Shown here: positions 22,301 through 32,440 of the stretch, piece after piece
Layout of the letters: each line of letters starts with the position of its first letter
How positions within the stretch are numbered: the first letter of the stretch is position 1
NCBI GenBank assembly: GCA_019843655.1
Contig: JACDQD010000007.1
Span: forward strand, 30,049,207 to 30,113,206
DNA: 64,000 nucleotides
DNA from: Lethocerus indicus
Lineage: Eukaryota; Arthropoda; Insecta; Hemiptera; Belostomatidae
Reading direction: 5' to 3'
Notes under the pieces: generated by a model
What the model was told of the DNA's origin: nothing
The model's input: only the letters and a program-made list of their open reading frames with translations
Database searches by the model: none
Position numbers and translations under genes: made by a program

Positions 22301-23919
22301 GAAACGAAATATTACAATTCGGTTACGATTTACGATCAGTAAATCGTTAACACCGCAGGTTTATGGGTTTTAGGGTATAAATGTGATAACGGTATTTTCG
22401 GACCTTTGTTACCTGTCGGTTTGTGCTGTGGGCAGTAGAAGACGTTGGGCGTCTTTTTGTCGAAAACTATCGATTTTCTCATCACGTCGCCGGCTTCTGA
22501 CAGGGCCTGGGAAAATCAACAGAGACAGAAGAAATGATGACGGAAAATTGGGGAAAAACATCAAATTCAAAGTGAAATGGTTTACTCACGAATAGGAGTA
22601 GGAGGAGGAATGCCAGACAGCATTTCGACGATTCTGGAAAAACGAAATTTGAAAAGCGTTAATTACAACAAAAGGCGGCGGTTTTGTTTCACGGGAACTT
22701 CACCCACCAACCCCGACTACTGAAGACGGCGGACGGCCGAAACCACAGAGACCGGACTTTCTCCCTGAAAAAACCCCCAACTTTCTTCGGTTCGCCGGCC
22801 AAATGCAGCCCCTAATTGTTGTCGACGTCGAGTTGGACTATAAATACCAATAAATCTCCCGGAACCATCGCGCAAATCGGTAATTTAATCGGATACCCTC
22901 AAGTTCTCTTATTATCCCGATTGGGCCACTCTGCGGACGATTTTATATTGAGAATTTAGCCCCGGAGTCGATTGAATATTCCTGCCGTAATTTTTATAAA
23001 ATCTACAGGACGAATCTTGACGAGAGAGAGAGAGAGCCGAAGAGGCGGCCGCGAAGACTTTGGACCAACTCCGAAAGGGGTTCGAGTTTCCCAAATTACG
23101 AAATTTCCTTTTCCCTAAATCCTCCGCAGATCGGTTAATCGCCGTTTTGGCGAAAGGGAAAAAAGGGAAAACGGCCACGAAAGATGACGCAAACTGGTTG
23201 AGCGCCCACAGCCGAAGAGTTTAACGCCCACTGGGCGTTAAAGTCTCGCGCCGTTTGTAATATTAAGGCGAAAAAAACAATATCTCGTATCGTCCCGAAT
23301 ATTCCGCATATATTTCAAGAATGACTACAGTATTTCATCCCTTGGGATCGACCGTTTGAACAGTAAAAAGCTTTCTACGCGGCAGTTACGGACCCGGATT
23401 TACAGCTACGGGAACATTGTCAGTGCGGACGACCGAAATGGAAAGGAGAATAAATACTAACGGATAAACTAACGGAATACGCGAATAATGGGACAGGTGG
23501 GCAATTCTCGAGCCGATTTTATTGTTTCGGCTTCTGGAGAATAATCCGGAACGAAAATCCGGATTAAAGGTAGTTACACTGCCCTAACTCTGACGCTACT
23601 GATACTAACATCAATTGTCGGGACGGTTAAGAGTGTTACTGACGCGGAGAGTGACAATTCAATACGTCATAAAGTACCGTACGTCGTTGAACGTCAACTT
23701 CGACGTCGACCTAGTTCCGTTGCTATTGATCGATTTTTTTCTTCGGCCAATGACTAAAATTGTACGTTGAGACGAACAATCGGAGGCGTAATTACTGCGG
23801 AAGTGATTCGGGGTTGGGGGGGTTGGGGGCGACAAGACTGAGGAGGACGACCGGAGCGGTCGTAGAGTGAGGCGATCTGCTGGAGTCGCGACGTGCTCCG
23901 GTCGGGTCTACTCACCCAT
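12421..23919 (-). CDS. Small secreted cysteine-containing protein, SVC-like (five-exon model with alternative 3' ends)
   Basis: I do not recognise an orthologue. Reading the minus strand: ATG at 23919 with exon 1 ending 23916 (ATGG|GTGAGT), exon 2 22633-22590, exon 3 22506-22413, exon 4 18887-18742, then a terminal exon at 14482-14426 or 12525-12421. Every junction is in phase. The product would be about 114 or 130 residues. It begins with a clear signal peptide (MESSKCCLAFLLLLLFALSE, cleavage near residues 18-20). Four cysteines follow in the mature part: FYCPQ, LCEFEGKPLP, KSDCYRD and EYACKEKY. The CxFxGKxLP...DC...YxC pattern recalls single-domain von Willebrand C (SVC) or tick 8.9-kDa-type secreted proteins; that is inference from spacing only. 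The tail is basic. The gene converges on RAD23. Chance assembly of five in-phase exons with a signal peptide is unlikely, but transcript support is lacking. Confidence 0.65.
12569..13290. repeat. Tandem repeat of about 140-180 bp, five copies
   Basis: Each unit carries ATATATAACAGCCTCGATAG, a GTTAACAGTTTGTATTAAAA segment and TTAAAATCGATTTAAACCGA. CAGCCTC recurs at about 12569, 12753, 12903, 13040 and 13183. Later copies lose the segment with GGGGGCGTAGCT. The array starts about 45 bp from candidate exon 5b. Confidence 0.85.
13331..13371. repeat. (TA)n microsatellite
   Basis: About 40 bp of TA dinucleotides ending in a poly-T run. Confidence 0.95.
13385..14150. repeat. Pair of short dispersed direct repeats
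   Basis: The words TCGAATATCGATCCG and GTCCGTTTATTGTACTTT occur together at about 13400-13440 and again at 14103-14140, with different sequence between. No coding content was seen in the interval. Confidence 0.55.
14426..14482 (-). CDS. Candidate terminal exon 5a of the secreted-protein gene
   Basis: After TTTTTTACAG the minus strand reads KRLKDPKEVTVAEPAKKL and a TAG stop, in phase with exon 4. The tail is short and Lys-rich. It begins with the same x-R-L-x-x-P pattern as the candidate at 12525-12421. Confidence 0.5.
   Translation of the reverse strand, partial: KRLKDPKEVTVAEPAKKL
15851..16345 (+). mobile_element. Deletion-derivative mariner element, copy 1 of 3
   Basis: The left end reads GTCGACGACTAAGTAATTTG and the right end is its imperfect reverse complement; the arms match over about 70 bp. 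The start resembles the classic mariner terminus (GGCAACTAAGTAATTGCGG). Inside, GGACGTCCAGTGGAGGTCGA codes the GRPVEVDDDR-type segment between the two helix-turn-helix parts of mariner transposase. The first coding part is largely deleted. Confidence 0.8.
16975..18632. repeat. Tandem repeat of about 360-370 bp, four copies plus a diverged partial
   Basis: The segment TCAATGAATAACCTACCAGT recurs at about 17394, 17763, 18130 and 18489. Each unit also carries CTCAGGCCTGCTTAAGCTGC and GTTAACGTATTAACAACTAC. The copies are nearly identical, so the expansion is recent; the region before 17205 is a decayed relative. The array ends about 110 bp before exon 4. Confidence 0.9.
18742..18887 (-). CDS. Exon 4 of the secreted-protein gene: cysteine core
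   Basis: This is a 146-nt exon between CTCTTACAG and GTGCGT. It completes Gly and then encodes 48 residues including RARPLKKLCEFEGKPLPKEY, KSDCYRDVDETEYACKEKY and RIM. It holds three of the four mature cysteines and ends in phase 0. Confidence 0.68.
20354..21290. repeat. Tandem repeat of about 440 bp, two copies plus partial third
   Basis: ATGATACAT(C/T)GAATTTCATT recurs at 20354, 20804 and 21237. The two full units match through GGAGCCGATTTTATTTCGAA and GATTGTCAGGTAGAGAGCAT. The second unit has lost a few short segments, including GAAAGAAAAAA. Confidence 0.9.
21378..22270. repeat. Diverged tandem repeat of about 260 bp, three copies plus partial
   Basis: GACGGAGCACTT with GAATAATGTCTTAAG and AGATGAATCTCAGCATTTTG recurs near 21390, 21655 and 21915, with a remnant near 22245. 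Shared words with the 440-bp array (GAGCATTGGGAAT, CATTTTGTATTTT-type segments) suggest both derive from one ancestor. Confidence 0.75.
22413..22506 (-). CDS. Exon 3 of the secreted-protein gene
   Basis: This is a 94-nt exon between TTTCCCAG and GTAACA. It encodes ALSEAGDVMRKSIVFDKKTP, then NVFYCPQHKPT, and ends in phase 1. The first residues complete a plausible signal-peptidase site; the first mature cysteine is in FYCPQ. Confidence 0.65.
22590..22633 (-). CDS. Exon 2 of the secreted-protein gene: signal peptide core
   Basis: This is a 44-nt exon between TTTTTCCAG and GTGAGT. In the chosen frame it reads SSKCCLAFLLLLLF, a hydrophobic core of nine residues. An internal ATG in another frame gives a proline-rich reading without a signal, which I consider less likely. 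Confidence 0.6.
22634..23915. other. First intron of the secreted-protein gene
   Basis: Under the model this 1.3-kb intron separates the start codon from the signal-peptide exon. A short foldback-family fragment (ACTACTGAAGACGGCGGACG) lies at about 22715. A minus-strand open frame at 23178-22912 has no family resemblance. Confidence 0.5.
23916..23919 (-). CDS. Exon 1 coding part of the secreted-protein gene (start codon)
   Basis: On the minus strand the sequence reads ATGG followed at once by GTGAGTAG, a strong donor. The single G completes Glu with AA at the start of exon 2. I chose this start because it joins in phase to a hydrophobic signal core. The 5' UTR would extend toward higher coordinates. 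Confidence 0.5.
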
Positions 23920-25183
23920 GACGCGTGACCGACTGGCAGAAGAAGAGGAGGAGGGAACGGACCGTTTCAAAGGCTGGACGACAACTGGAAGATTTACGCC
24001 CCACCATCAAAACCCCACCCGAAGAGAGAGTCGCGGGGGGAGGTCGCGAGGTGGGGGGTGGCGGACACCCGATGGATGACACGACGGATAATGATCCCGA
24101 CCGTCTCATGCATTATACCGAGTGCACGTCTCCCTCCCTCCAATCAGGACATTGTCCTCAATCGTCAACCAACACCGAGTCCATCCATTCCACCAGAACC
24201 AAGTTCATCCAACCTCCAAATTGCTATGAAATTAGTTTGGATAAAATTTACTGTAGGGGTTACAATCGATATATAGAAATTGTTCGGCCGTAGTAATCAC
24301 ACCTACCTGTGTGAAGAGGTACGGGCGCGTACCTTTTTAATAACGCGTCCGACGCCCGGTCGCCCTTTTTATTTTGACCCTTCCTCTCTCTAATTATTTC
24401 GTCTCGATTAATTACTCGGTTTCCCTTCACTTTGACAATTATACCGGTTCTGAAATAGGTTGGCAACGGTTCGCTCATATCGTGACGTCACGCGTCGCCC
24501 TATCGATCTCGTATATTACGAAGCCCCCTACAATAAATTTTAATCGTTCGTTTAGAATTTCTCGCCAAAAAAACCGAAAGAAAAGATAGGAAACAACAAA
24601 AAATATACGAAATCTACGCTATAAATAAAATCCCGTCCGAAACACACAGTTTCTACTTCTTACCCGAGAAACTGCGTTCCGAAACACAGTTTTACGAATG
24701 GCGTCGAAAAACTAGCTCAAAAATTGTCCGTTCCCATCCGACTAATTCAGCTCTAAAATGGCCTAGAACACGTCCACCGAACGTGTCTAATTTTGCTCGG
24801 CCAAATCATTGTATCACAACATTCACGGATAACACTGAAACCGGTTCGGACGCACGCGCCACATACACACAATATACGAAAATTGGCGAAAACCCCACAA
24901 TTTTAGCTCTCCAGAAAACTGTCGCTGTCTTTCGGTTAATATTGATGATATTGAAGATCTCAGTTATCCGAAATATACTTTTTCGACGGCTTTCACCAGT
25001 TTGACGATGTCCGGCCGAAGAGACGATATAGGTTAGGTTATGAGGCCGCCATTTTGTTCACCACAAATCAGGTACGGATTTAGGCCGTTACTCTCGCCTA
25101 ATGAACACTTCACTTGACCTATGAACGGCGTGTTTAAAATACGCTATTTAAACAAAAATTATATATTATTATATGGCCAGCGT
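23920..25183. other. Intergenic region, likely 5' flank of the minus-strand gene
   Basis: The interval 23920-24120 is GC-richer, with GGAGGAGG-type tracts, and could be 5' UTR or promoter of the minus-strand gene. I could not identify a TATA box or initiator with confidence. The rest, up to the satellite block, has no recognisable feature. Confidence 0.4.
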
Positions 25184-25356
25184 GTACCTACCGAGTACCC
25201 CTCGTGTACCCCTCGTTTACCCCACGTGTACCCCTCGTGTACCCCTCGTGTACCCCTCGTGTACCCCTCGTGTACCCCTCGTGTACCCCTCGTGTACCCC
25301 TCGTGTACCCCTCGTGTACCCCTCGTGTACCCCTCGTGTACCCCTCATGTACCGCT
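25184..25356. repeat. 12-bp minisatellite, about 13 copies
   Basis: The unit CTCGTGTACCCC repeats almost perfectly, with variants GTTTACCCC, ACGTGTACCCC and CATGTACC at the edges. Because 12 is a multiple of three it leaves open frames on both strands (TCTRVPLVYPSC-type), which I do not treat as genes. It abuts satellite A, whose unit contains AAGTGTACC. Confidence 0.95.
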
Positions 25357-28300
25357 TATGTTCTTCGAAAATTTTCCCGGAATGTTCCCATATTCCACCC
25401 ACAAGTGTACCTATGTGAGTTACACTTGCCCCTGAAACGGCGGGTTGAAAATCGAAAATTTAGGTTTTTCGAAAATTTTCACAAATCGGTTCCATATTCC
25501 ACCCACAAGTGTCCCTAAGTGAGTTACACTTGCCCCTGAAACGGCGGGTTGAAAATCGAAAATTTAGGTTTTTCGAAAATTTTCACAAATCGGTCCCATA
25601 TTCCACCCACAAGTGTACCTATGTGAGTTACACTTGCCCCTGAAACGGCGGGTCGAAAATCGAAAATTTAGGTTTTTCGAAAATTTTCACAAATCGGTCC
25701 CATATTCCACCCACAAGTGTACCAATGTGAGTTACACTTGCCCCTGAAACGGCGGGTCGAAAATCGAAAATTAGGTTTTTCGAAAATTTTCGCAAATCGA
25801 TCCCATATTCCACCCACAAGTGTACCAATGTGAGTTACACTTGCCCCTGAAACGGCGGGTCGAAAATCGAAAATTAGGTTTTTCGAAAATTTTCACAAAT
25901 CGGTCCCATATTCCACCCACAAGTGTACCTATGTGAGTTACACTTGCCCCTAAAACGGCGGGTCGAAAATCGAAAATTTAGGTTTTCGAAAATTTTCTCG
26001 GTCCCATATTCCACCCACAAGTGTCCCCTAAGTGAGTTACACTTGCCCCTAAAACGGCGGGTCGAAAATCGAAAATTAGGTTTTTCGAAAATTTTCACAA
26101 ATCGGTCCCATATTCCACCCACACGTGTACCTATGTGGTTACACTTGCCCCTATCGAAAATCGAAAATTTAGGTTTTTCGAAAATTTTCGGTCCCATATT
26201 CCACCCACAAGTGTCCCTATGTGAGTTACACTTGCCCCTGAAACGGCGGGTCGAAAATCGAAAATTTAGGTTTTTCGAAAATTTTCACAAATCGGTCCCA
26301 TATTCCACCCACAAGTGTACCTATGTGAGTTACACTTGCCCCTAAAACGGCGGGTCGAAAATCGAAAATTTAGGTTTTTCGAAAATTTTCGCAGATCGGT
26401 CCCATATTCCACCCACAAGTGTACCAATGTGAGTTACACTTGCCCCTAAAACGGCGGGTCGAAAATCGAAAATTTAGGTTTTTCGAAAATTTTCACAAAT
26501 CGGTCCCATATTCCACCCACAAGTGTACCAATGTGAGTTACACTTGCCCCTAAAACGGCGGGTCGAAAATCGAAAATTTAGGTTTTTCGAAAATTTTCAC
26601 AAATCGGTCCCATATTCCACCCACAAGTGTACCAATGTGAGTTACACTTGCCCCTAAAACGGCGGGTAGAAAATCGAAAATTTAGGTTTTTCAAAATTTT
26701 TGAAAATTTTTCGCAGATCGGTCATATTCCACCCACAAGTGTACCATCGAAAATTAGGTTTTTCGATTTTCACAAATCGTCCGAAAATTTTCTAATGTGA
26801 GTTACACTTGCCCGAAACGGCGGGTTGAAAATCGAAAATTAGGTTTTCGAAAATTTTCCTGAGTACCTATGTGAGTTACACTTGCCCCTAAAACGGCGGG
26901 TCGAAAATCGAAAATTTAGGTTTTTCGAAAATTTTCACAGATCGGTCCCATATTCCACCCACAAGTGTACCTATGTGAGTTACACTTGCCCTAAAACTAA
27001 AACGGCGGGTCGAAAATCGAAAATTTAGGTTTTTCGAAAATTTTCACAGATCGGTCCCATATTCCACCCACAAGTGTACCTATGTGAAAATCGTTACACT
27101 CAGATCGGTCCCATATTCCACCCACAAGTGTACCTAATGTGAGTTACCCTAAAAAATCGGGTTTTCGGGTCGAAAATCGAAAATTTAGGTTTTTCGAAAA
27201 TTTTCACAAATCGGTCCTTGCCCCTAAAACGGGCGAAAATTCATATTCCACCCACAAGTGTACCAATGTGAGTTACACTTGTGAGTTACACTTGCCCACT
27301 GAAACGGCGGGTCGAAAATCGAAAATTTAGGTTTTTCGAAAATTTTCGCAGATCGGTCCCATATTCCACCCACAAGTGTACCTATGTGAGTTACACTTGC
27401 CCCTAAAACGGCGGGTCGAAAATCGAAAATTTAGGTTTTCGAAAATTTTCACAGATCGCCCAGATCCACCCACAAGTCTATATTCCACCCACAAATTGTA
27501 CCTCCTTGCCCCTGAAACGGCGGGTCGAAAATCGAAAATTAGGTTTTTCGAAAATACCCCCATATTACACCCAGTGTACCAATGTGAGTTACACTTGCCC
27601 CTGAAACGGCGGGTCGAAAATCGAAAATTTAGGTTTTTCGAAAATTTTCACAGATCGGTCCCATATTCCACCCACAAGTGTACCAATGTGAGTTACACTT
27701 GCCCCTAAAACGGCGGGTCGAAAATCGAAAATTTAGGTTTTTCGAAAATTTTCACAGATCGGTCCCATATTCCACCCACAAGTGTACCAATGTGAGTTAC
27801 ACTTGCCCCTGAAACGGCGGGTCGAAAATCGAAAATTTAGGTTTTTCGAAAATTTTCGCAGATCGGTCCCATATTCCACCCACAAGTGTACCAATGTGAG
27901 TTACACTTGCCCCTGAAACGGCGGGTCGAAAATCGAAAATTTAGGTTTTTTGAAATTTTCACAGATCGGTCCCATATTCCACCCACAAGTGTACCAATGT
28001 GAGTTACACTTGCCCCTAAAACGGCGGGTCGAAAATCGAAAATTTAGGTTTTTCGAAAATTTTCACAGATCGGTCCCATATTCCACCCACAAGTGTACCA
28101 ATGTGAGTTACACTTGCCCCTGAAACGGCGGGTCGAAAATCGAAAATTTAGGTTTTTCGAAAATTTTCACAGATCGGTCCCATATTCCACCCACAAGTGT
28201 ACCAAAGTGAGTTACACTTGCCCCTGAAACGGCGGGTCGAAAATCGAAAATTTAGGTTTTTCGAAAATTTTCACAGATCGGTCCCATATTCCACCCACAA

Positions 28301-31300
28301 GTGTACCAATGTGAGTTACACTTGCCCCTAAAACGGCGGGTCGAAAATCGAAAATTTAGGTTTTTCGAAAATTTTCACAGATCGGTCCCATATTCCACCC
28401 ACAAGTGTACCTATGAGTTAACTTGCCCTGAAACGGCGGGTCGAAAATCGAAAATAGGTTTTTCGAAAATTTTCGCAGATCGGTCCCATATTCCACCCAC
28501 AAGTGTACCTATGTGAGTTACACTTGCCCCTAAAACGGCGGGTCGAAAATCGAAAATTTAGGTTTTTCGAAAATTTTCGCAGATCGGTCCCATATTCCAC
28601 CCACAAGTGTACCAATGTGAGTTACACTTGCCCCTGAAACGGCGGGTCGAAAATCGAAAATTTAGGTTTTTCGAAAATTTTCGCAGATCGGTCCCATATT
28701 CCACCCACAAGTGTACCTATGTGAGTTACACTTGCCCCTGAAACGGCGGGTCGAAAATCGAAAATTTAGGTTTTTCGAAAATTTTCGCAGATCGGTCCCA
28801 TATTCCACCCACAAGTGTACCAATGTGAGTTACACTTGCCCCTGAAACGGCGGGTCGAAAATCGAAAATTTAGGTTTTTCGAAAATTTTCGCAGATCGGT
28901 CCCATATTCCACCCACAAGTGTACCAATGTGAGTTACACTTGCCCCTGAAACGGCGGGTCGAAAATCGAAAATTTAGGTTTTTCGAAAATTTTCGCAGAT
29001 CGGTCCCATATTCCACCCACAAGTGTACCAATGTGAGTTACACTTGCCCCTAAAACGGCGGGTCGAAAATCGAAAATTTAGGTTTTTCGAAAATTTTCGC
29101 AAATCGGTCCCATATTCCACCCACAAGTGTACCTATGTGAGTTACACTTGCCCCTGAAACGGCGGGTCGAAAATCGAAAATTTAGGTTTTTCGAAAATTT
29201 TCGCAGATCGGTCCCATATTCCACCCACAAGTGTACCTATGTGAGTTACACTTGCCCCTAAAACGGCGGGTCGAAAATCGAAAATTTAGGTTTTTCGAAA
29301 ATTTTCGCAGATCGGTCCCATATTCCACCCACAAGTGTACCAATGTGAGTTACACTTGCCCCTAAAACGGCGGGTCGAAAATCGAAAATTTAGGTTTTTC
29401 GAAAATTTTCGCAGATCGGTCCCATATTCCACCCACAAGTGTACCAATGTGAGTTACACTTGCCCCTAAAACGGCGGGTCGAAAATCGAAAATTTAGGTT
29501 TTTCGAAAATTTTCGCAGATCGGTCCCATATTCCACCCACAAGTGTACCAATGTGAGTTACACTTGCCCCTAAAACGGCGGGTCGAAAATCGAAAATTTA
29601 GGTTTTTCGAAAATTTTCGCAGATCGGTCCCATATTCCACCCACAAGTGTACCTATGTGAGTTACACTTGCCCCTAAAACGGCGGGTCGAAAATCGAAAA
29701 TTTAGGTTTTTCGAAAATTTTCGCAGATCGGTCCCATATTCCACCCACAAGTGTACCTATGTGAGTTACACTTGCCCCTAAAACGGCGGGTCGAAAATCG
29801 AAAATTTAGGTTTTTCGAAAATTTTCGCAGATCGGTCCCATATTCCACCCACAAGTGTACCAATGTGAGTTACACTTGCCCCTAAAACGGCGGGTCGAAA
29901 ATCGAAAATTTAGGTTTTTCGAAAATTTTCGCAGATCGGTCCCATATTCCACCCACAAGTGTACCTATGTGAGTTACACTTGCCCCTAAAACGGCGGGTC
30001 GAAAATCGAAAATTTAGGTTTTTCGAAAATTTTCACAGATCGGTCCCATATTCCACCCACAAGTGTACCTATGTGAGTTACACTTGCCCCTAAAACGGCG
30101 GGTCGAAAATCGAAAATTTAGGTTTTTCGAAAATTTTCGCAGATCGGTCCCATATTCCACCCACAAGTGTACCAATGTGAGTTACACTTGCCCCTAAAAC
30201 GGCGGGTCGAAAATCGAAAATTTAGGTTTTTCGAAAATTTTCGAATCGTCCCATTCCACCCACAAGTTACCTTGTGAGTTACACTTGCCTTAAACGGCGG
30301 GTCGAAAATCGAAAATTTAGTTTTCGAAAATTTTCCATCGGTCCCATTCCACCCACAAGTGTACCTATGTGAGTTACACTTGCCCCTAAAACGGCGGGTC
30401 GAAAATCGAAAATTTAGGTTTTTCGAAAATTTTCGCAGATCGGTCCCATATTCCACCCACAAGTGTACCCAATGAGTACCTACTTGCCCCTAAAACGGCG
30501 GGTGAAAATCGAAAATTTAGTTTTCGAAAATTTTCAGATCTCCCATATTCCACCCACAAGTGTACCAATGTGAGTTACACTTGCCCCTAAAACGGCGGGT
30601 CGAAAATCGAAAATTTAGGTTTTTCGAAAATTTTCGCAGATCGGTCCCATATTCCACCCACAAGTGTACCAATGTGAGTTACACTTGCCCCTAAAACGGC
30701 GGGTCGAAAATCGAAAATTTAGGTTTTTCGAAAATTTTCGCAGATCGGTCCCATATTCCACCCACAAGTGTACCAATGTGAGTTACACTTGCCCCTAAAA
30801 CGGCGGGCGAAAATCGAAAATTTAGGTTTTCGAAAATTTTCAGATCGGTCCCATATTCCACCCACAAGTGTACCTATGTGAGTTACACTTGCCCTAAACG
30901 GCGGGTCGAAAATCGAAAATTTAGGTTTTTCGAAAATTTTCGCAGATCGGTCCCATATTCCACCCACAAGTGTACCTATGTGAGTTACACTTGCCCCTAA
31001 AACGGCGGGTCGAAAATCGAAAATTTAGGTTTTTCGAAAATTTTCGCAGATCGGTCCCATATTCCACCCACAAGTGTACCTATGTGAGTTACACTTGCCC
31101 CTAAAACGGCGGGTCGAAAATCGAAAATTTAGGTTTTTCGAAAATTTTCGCAGATCGGTCCCATATTCCACCCACAAGTGTACCTATGTGAGTTACACTT
31201 GCCCCTAAAACGGCGGGTCCCTAAAACGGCGGGTCGAAAATCGAAAATTTAGGTTTTTCGAAAATTTTCTCAGATCGGTCCCATATTCCACCCACAAGTG

Positions 31301-32440
31301 TACCTATGTGAGTTACACTTGCCCCTAAAACGGCGGGTCGAAAATCGAAAATTTAGGTTTTTCGAAAATTTCGCAGATCGGTCCCATATTCCACCCACAA
31401 GTGTACCTATGTGAGTTACATTGCCCAGATATGCCCCTAAAACGGCGTGGGTCGAAAATCGAAAATTTAGGTTTTTCGAAAATTTTCGCAGATCGGTCCC
31501 ATATTCCACCCACAAGTGTACCTATGTGAGTTACACTTGCCCCTAAAACGGCGGGTCGAAAATCGAAAATTTAGGTTTTTCGAAAATTTTCGCAGATCGG
31601 TCCCATATTCCACCCACAAGTGTACCTATGTGAGTTACACTTGCCCCTAAAACGGCGGGTCGAAAATCGAAAATTAGGTTTTCAAAATTTTCGCAGATCG
31701 GTCCCATATTCCACCCACAAGTGTACCTATGTGAGTTACTTTGCCCCTAAACGGCGGGTCGAAAATCGAAAATTTAGGTTTTCGAAAATTTTCAGATCGG
31801 TCCCATTCCACCCACAAGTGTACCTAAAATTTAGGCTCGAAAATTTTCGCAGATCGGTCCCATACCCCAAAACGGCGGGGTCGAAAATCGAAAATTTAGG
31901 TTTTTCGAAAATTTTCGCAGATCGGTCCCATATTCCACCCACAAGTGTACCTATGTGAGTTACACTTGCCCCTAAAACGGCGGGTCGAAAATCGAAAATT
32001 TAGGTTTTTCGAAAATTTTCGCAGATCGGTCCCATATTCCACCCACAAGTGTACCTATGTGAGTTACACTTGCCCCTAAAACGGCGGGTCGAAAATCGAA
32101 AATTTAGGTTTTTCGAAAATTTTCGCAGATCGGTCCCATATTCCACCCACAAGTGTACCATGTGAGTTACACCTTGCCCCTAAAAACGGCGGGTCGAAAA
32201 TCGAAAATTTAGGTTTTTCGAAAATTTTCGCAGATCGGTCCCATATTCCACCCACAAGTGTACCAATGTGAGTTACACTGTGCCCTAAACGGCGGGTCGA
32301 AAATCGAAAATTTAGGTTTTTCGAAAATTTTCGCAGATCGGTCCCATATTCCACCTCCACAAGTGTACCAATGTGAGTTACACTCTCCCCTAAAACGGCG
32401 GGTCGAAAATCGAAAATTTAGTTTTTCGAAAATTTTCGGG
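25357..32440 (+). repeat. Satellite A: 104-bp tandem repeat, roughly 65-70 copies
   Basis: The unit contains ATCGGTCCCATATTCCACCC, ACAAGTGTACCAATGTGAGT, TACACTTGCCCCTAAAACGG, CGGGTCGAAAATCGAAAATT and TAGGTTTTTCGAAAATTTTC. ATCGG recurs at 28687, 28791 and 28895, giving 104 bp. Copies from about 27.6 to 30.2 kb are nearly identical, differing mainly at CCAATG/CCTATG, CCTAAAA/CCTGAAA and TTCGCAG/TTCACAG. Copies near 26.7-27.6, 30.2-30.6, 31.4-31.9 and at both ends carry many deletions and rearrangements. Each unit has a 12-bp palindrome (CGAAAATTTTCG) and an inverted pair CAAGTGTA/TACACTTG. No gene was seen. Confidence 0.97.

Larger units (their letters stand above)
18888..22412. other. Intron of the secreted-protein gene (about 3.5 kb)
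   Basis: This lies between exons 4 and 3. The first 1.4 kb is AT-rich unique sequence. The rest holds two related tandem arrays listed separately. No exon was recognised. Confidence 0.6.

Noticed and set aside
25121..25435. Open frames of 60-104 codons over the 12-bp minisatellite (TCTRVPLVYPSC repeats)
   Set aside because: The period of 12 keeps all frames open on both strands; there is no start context, splice site or homology.
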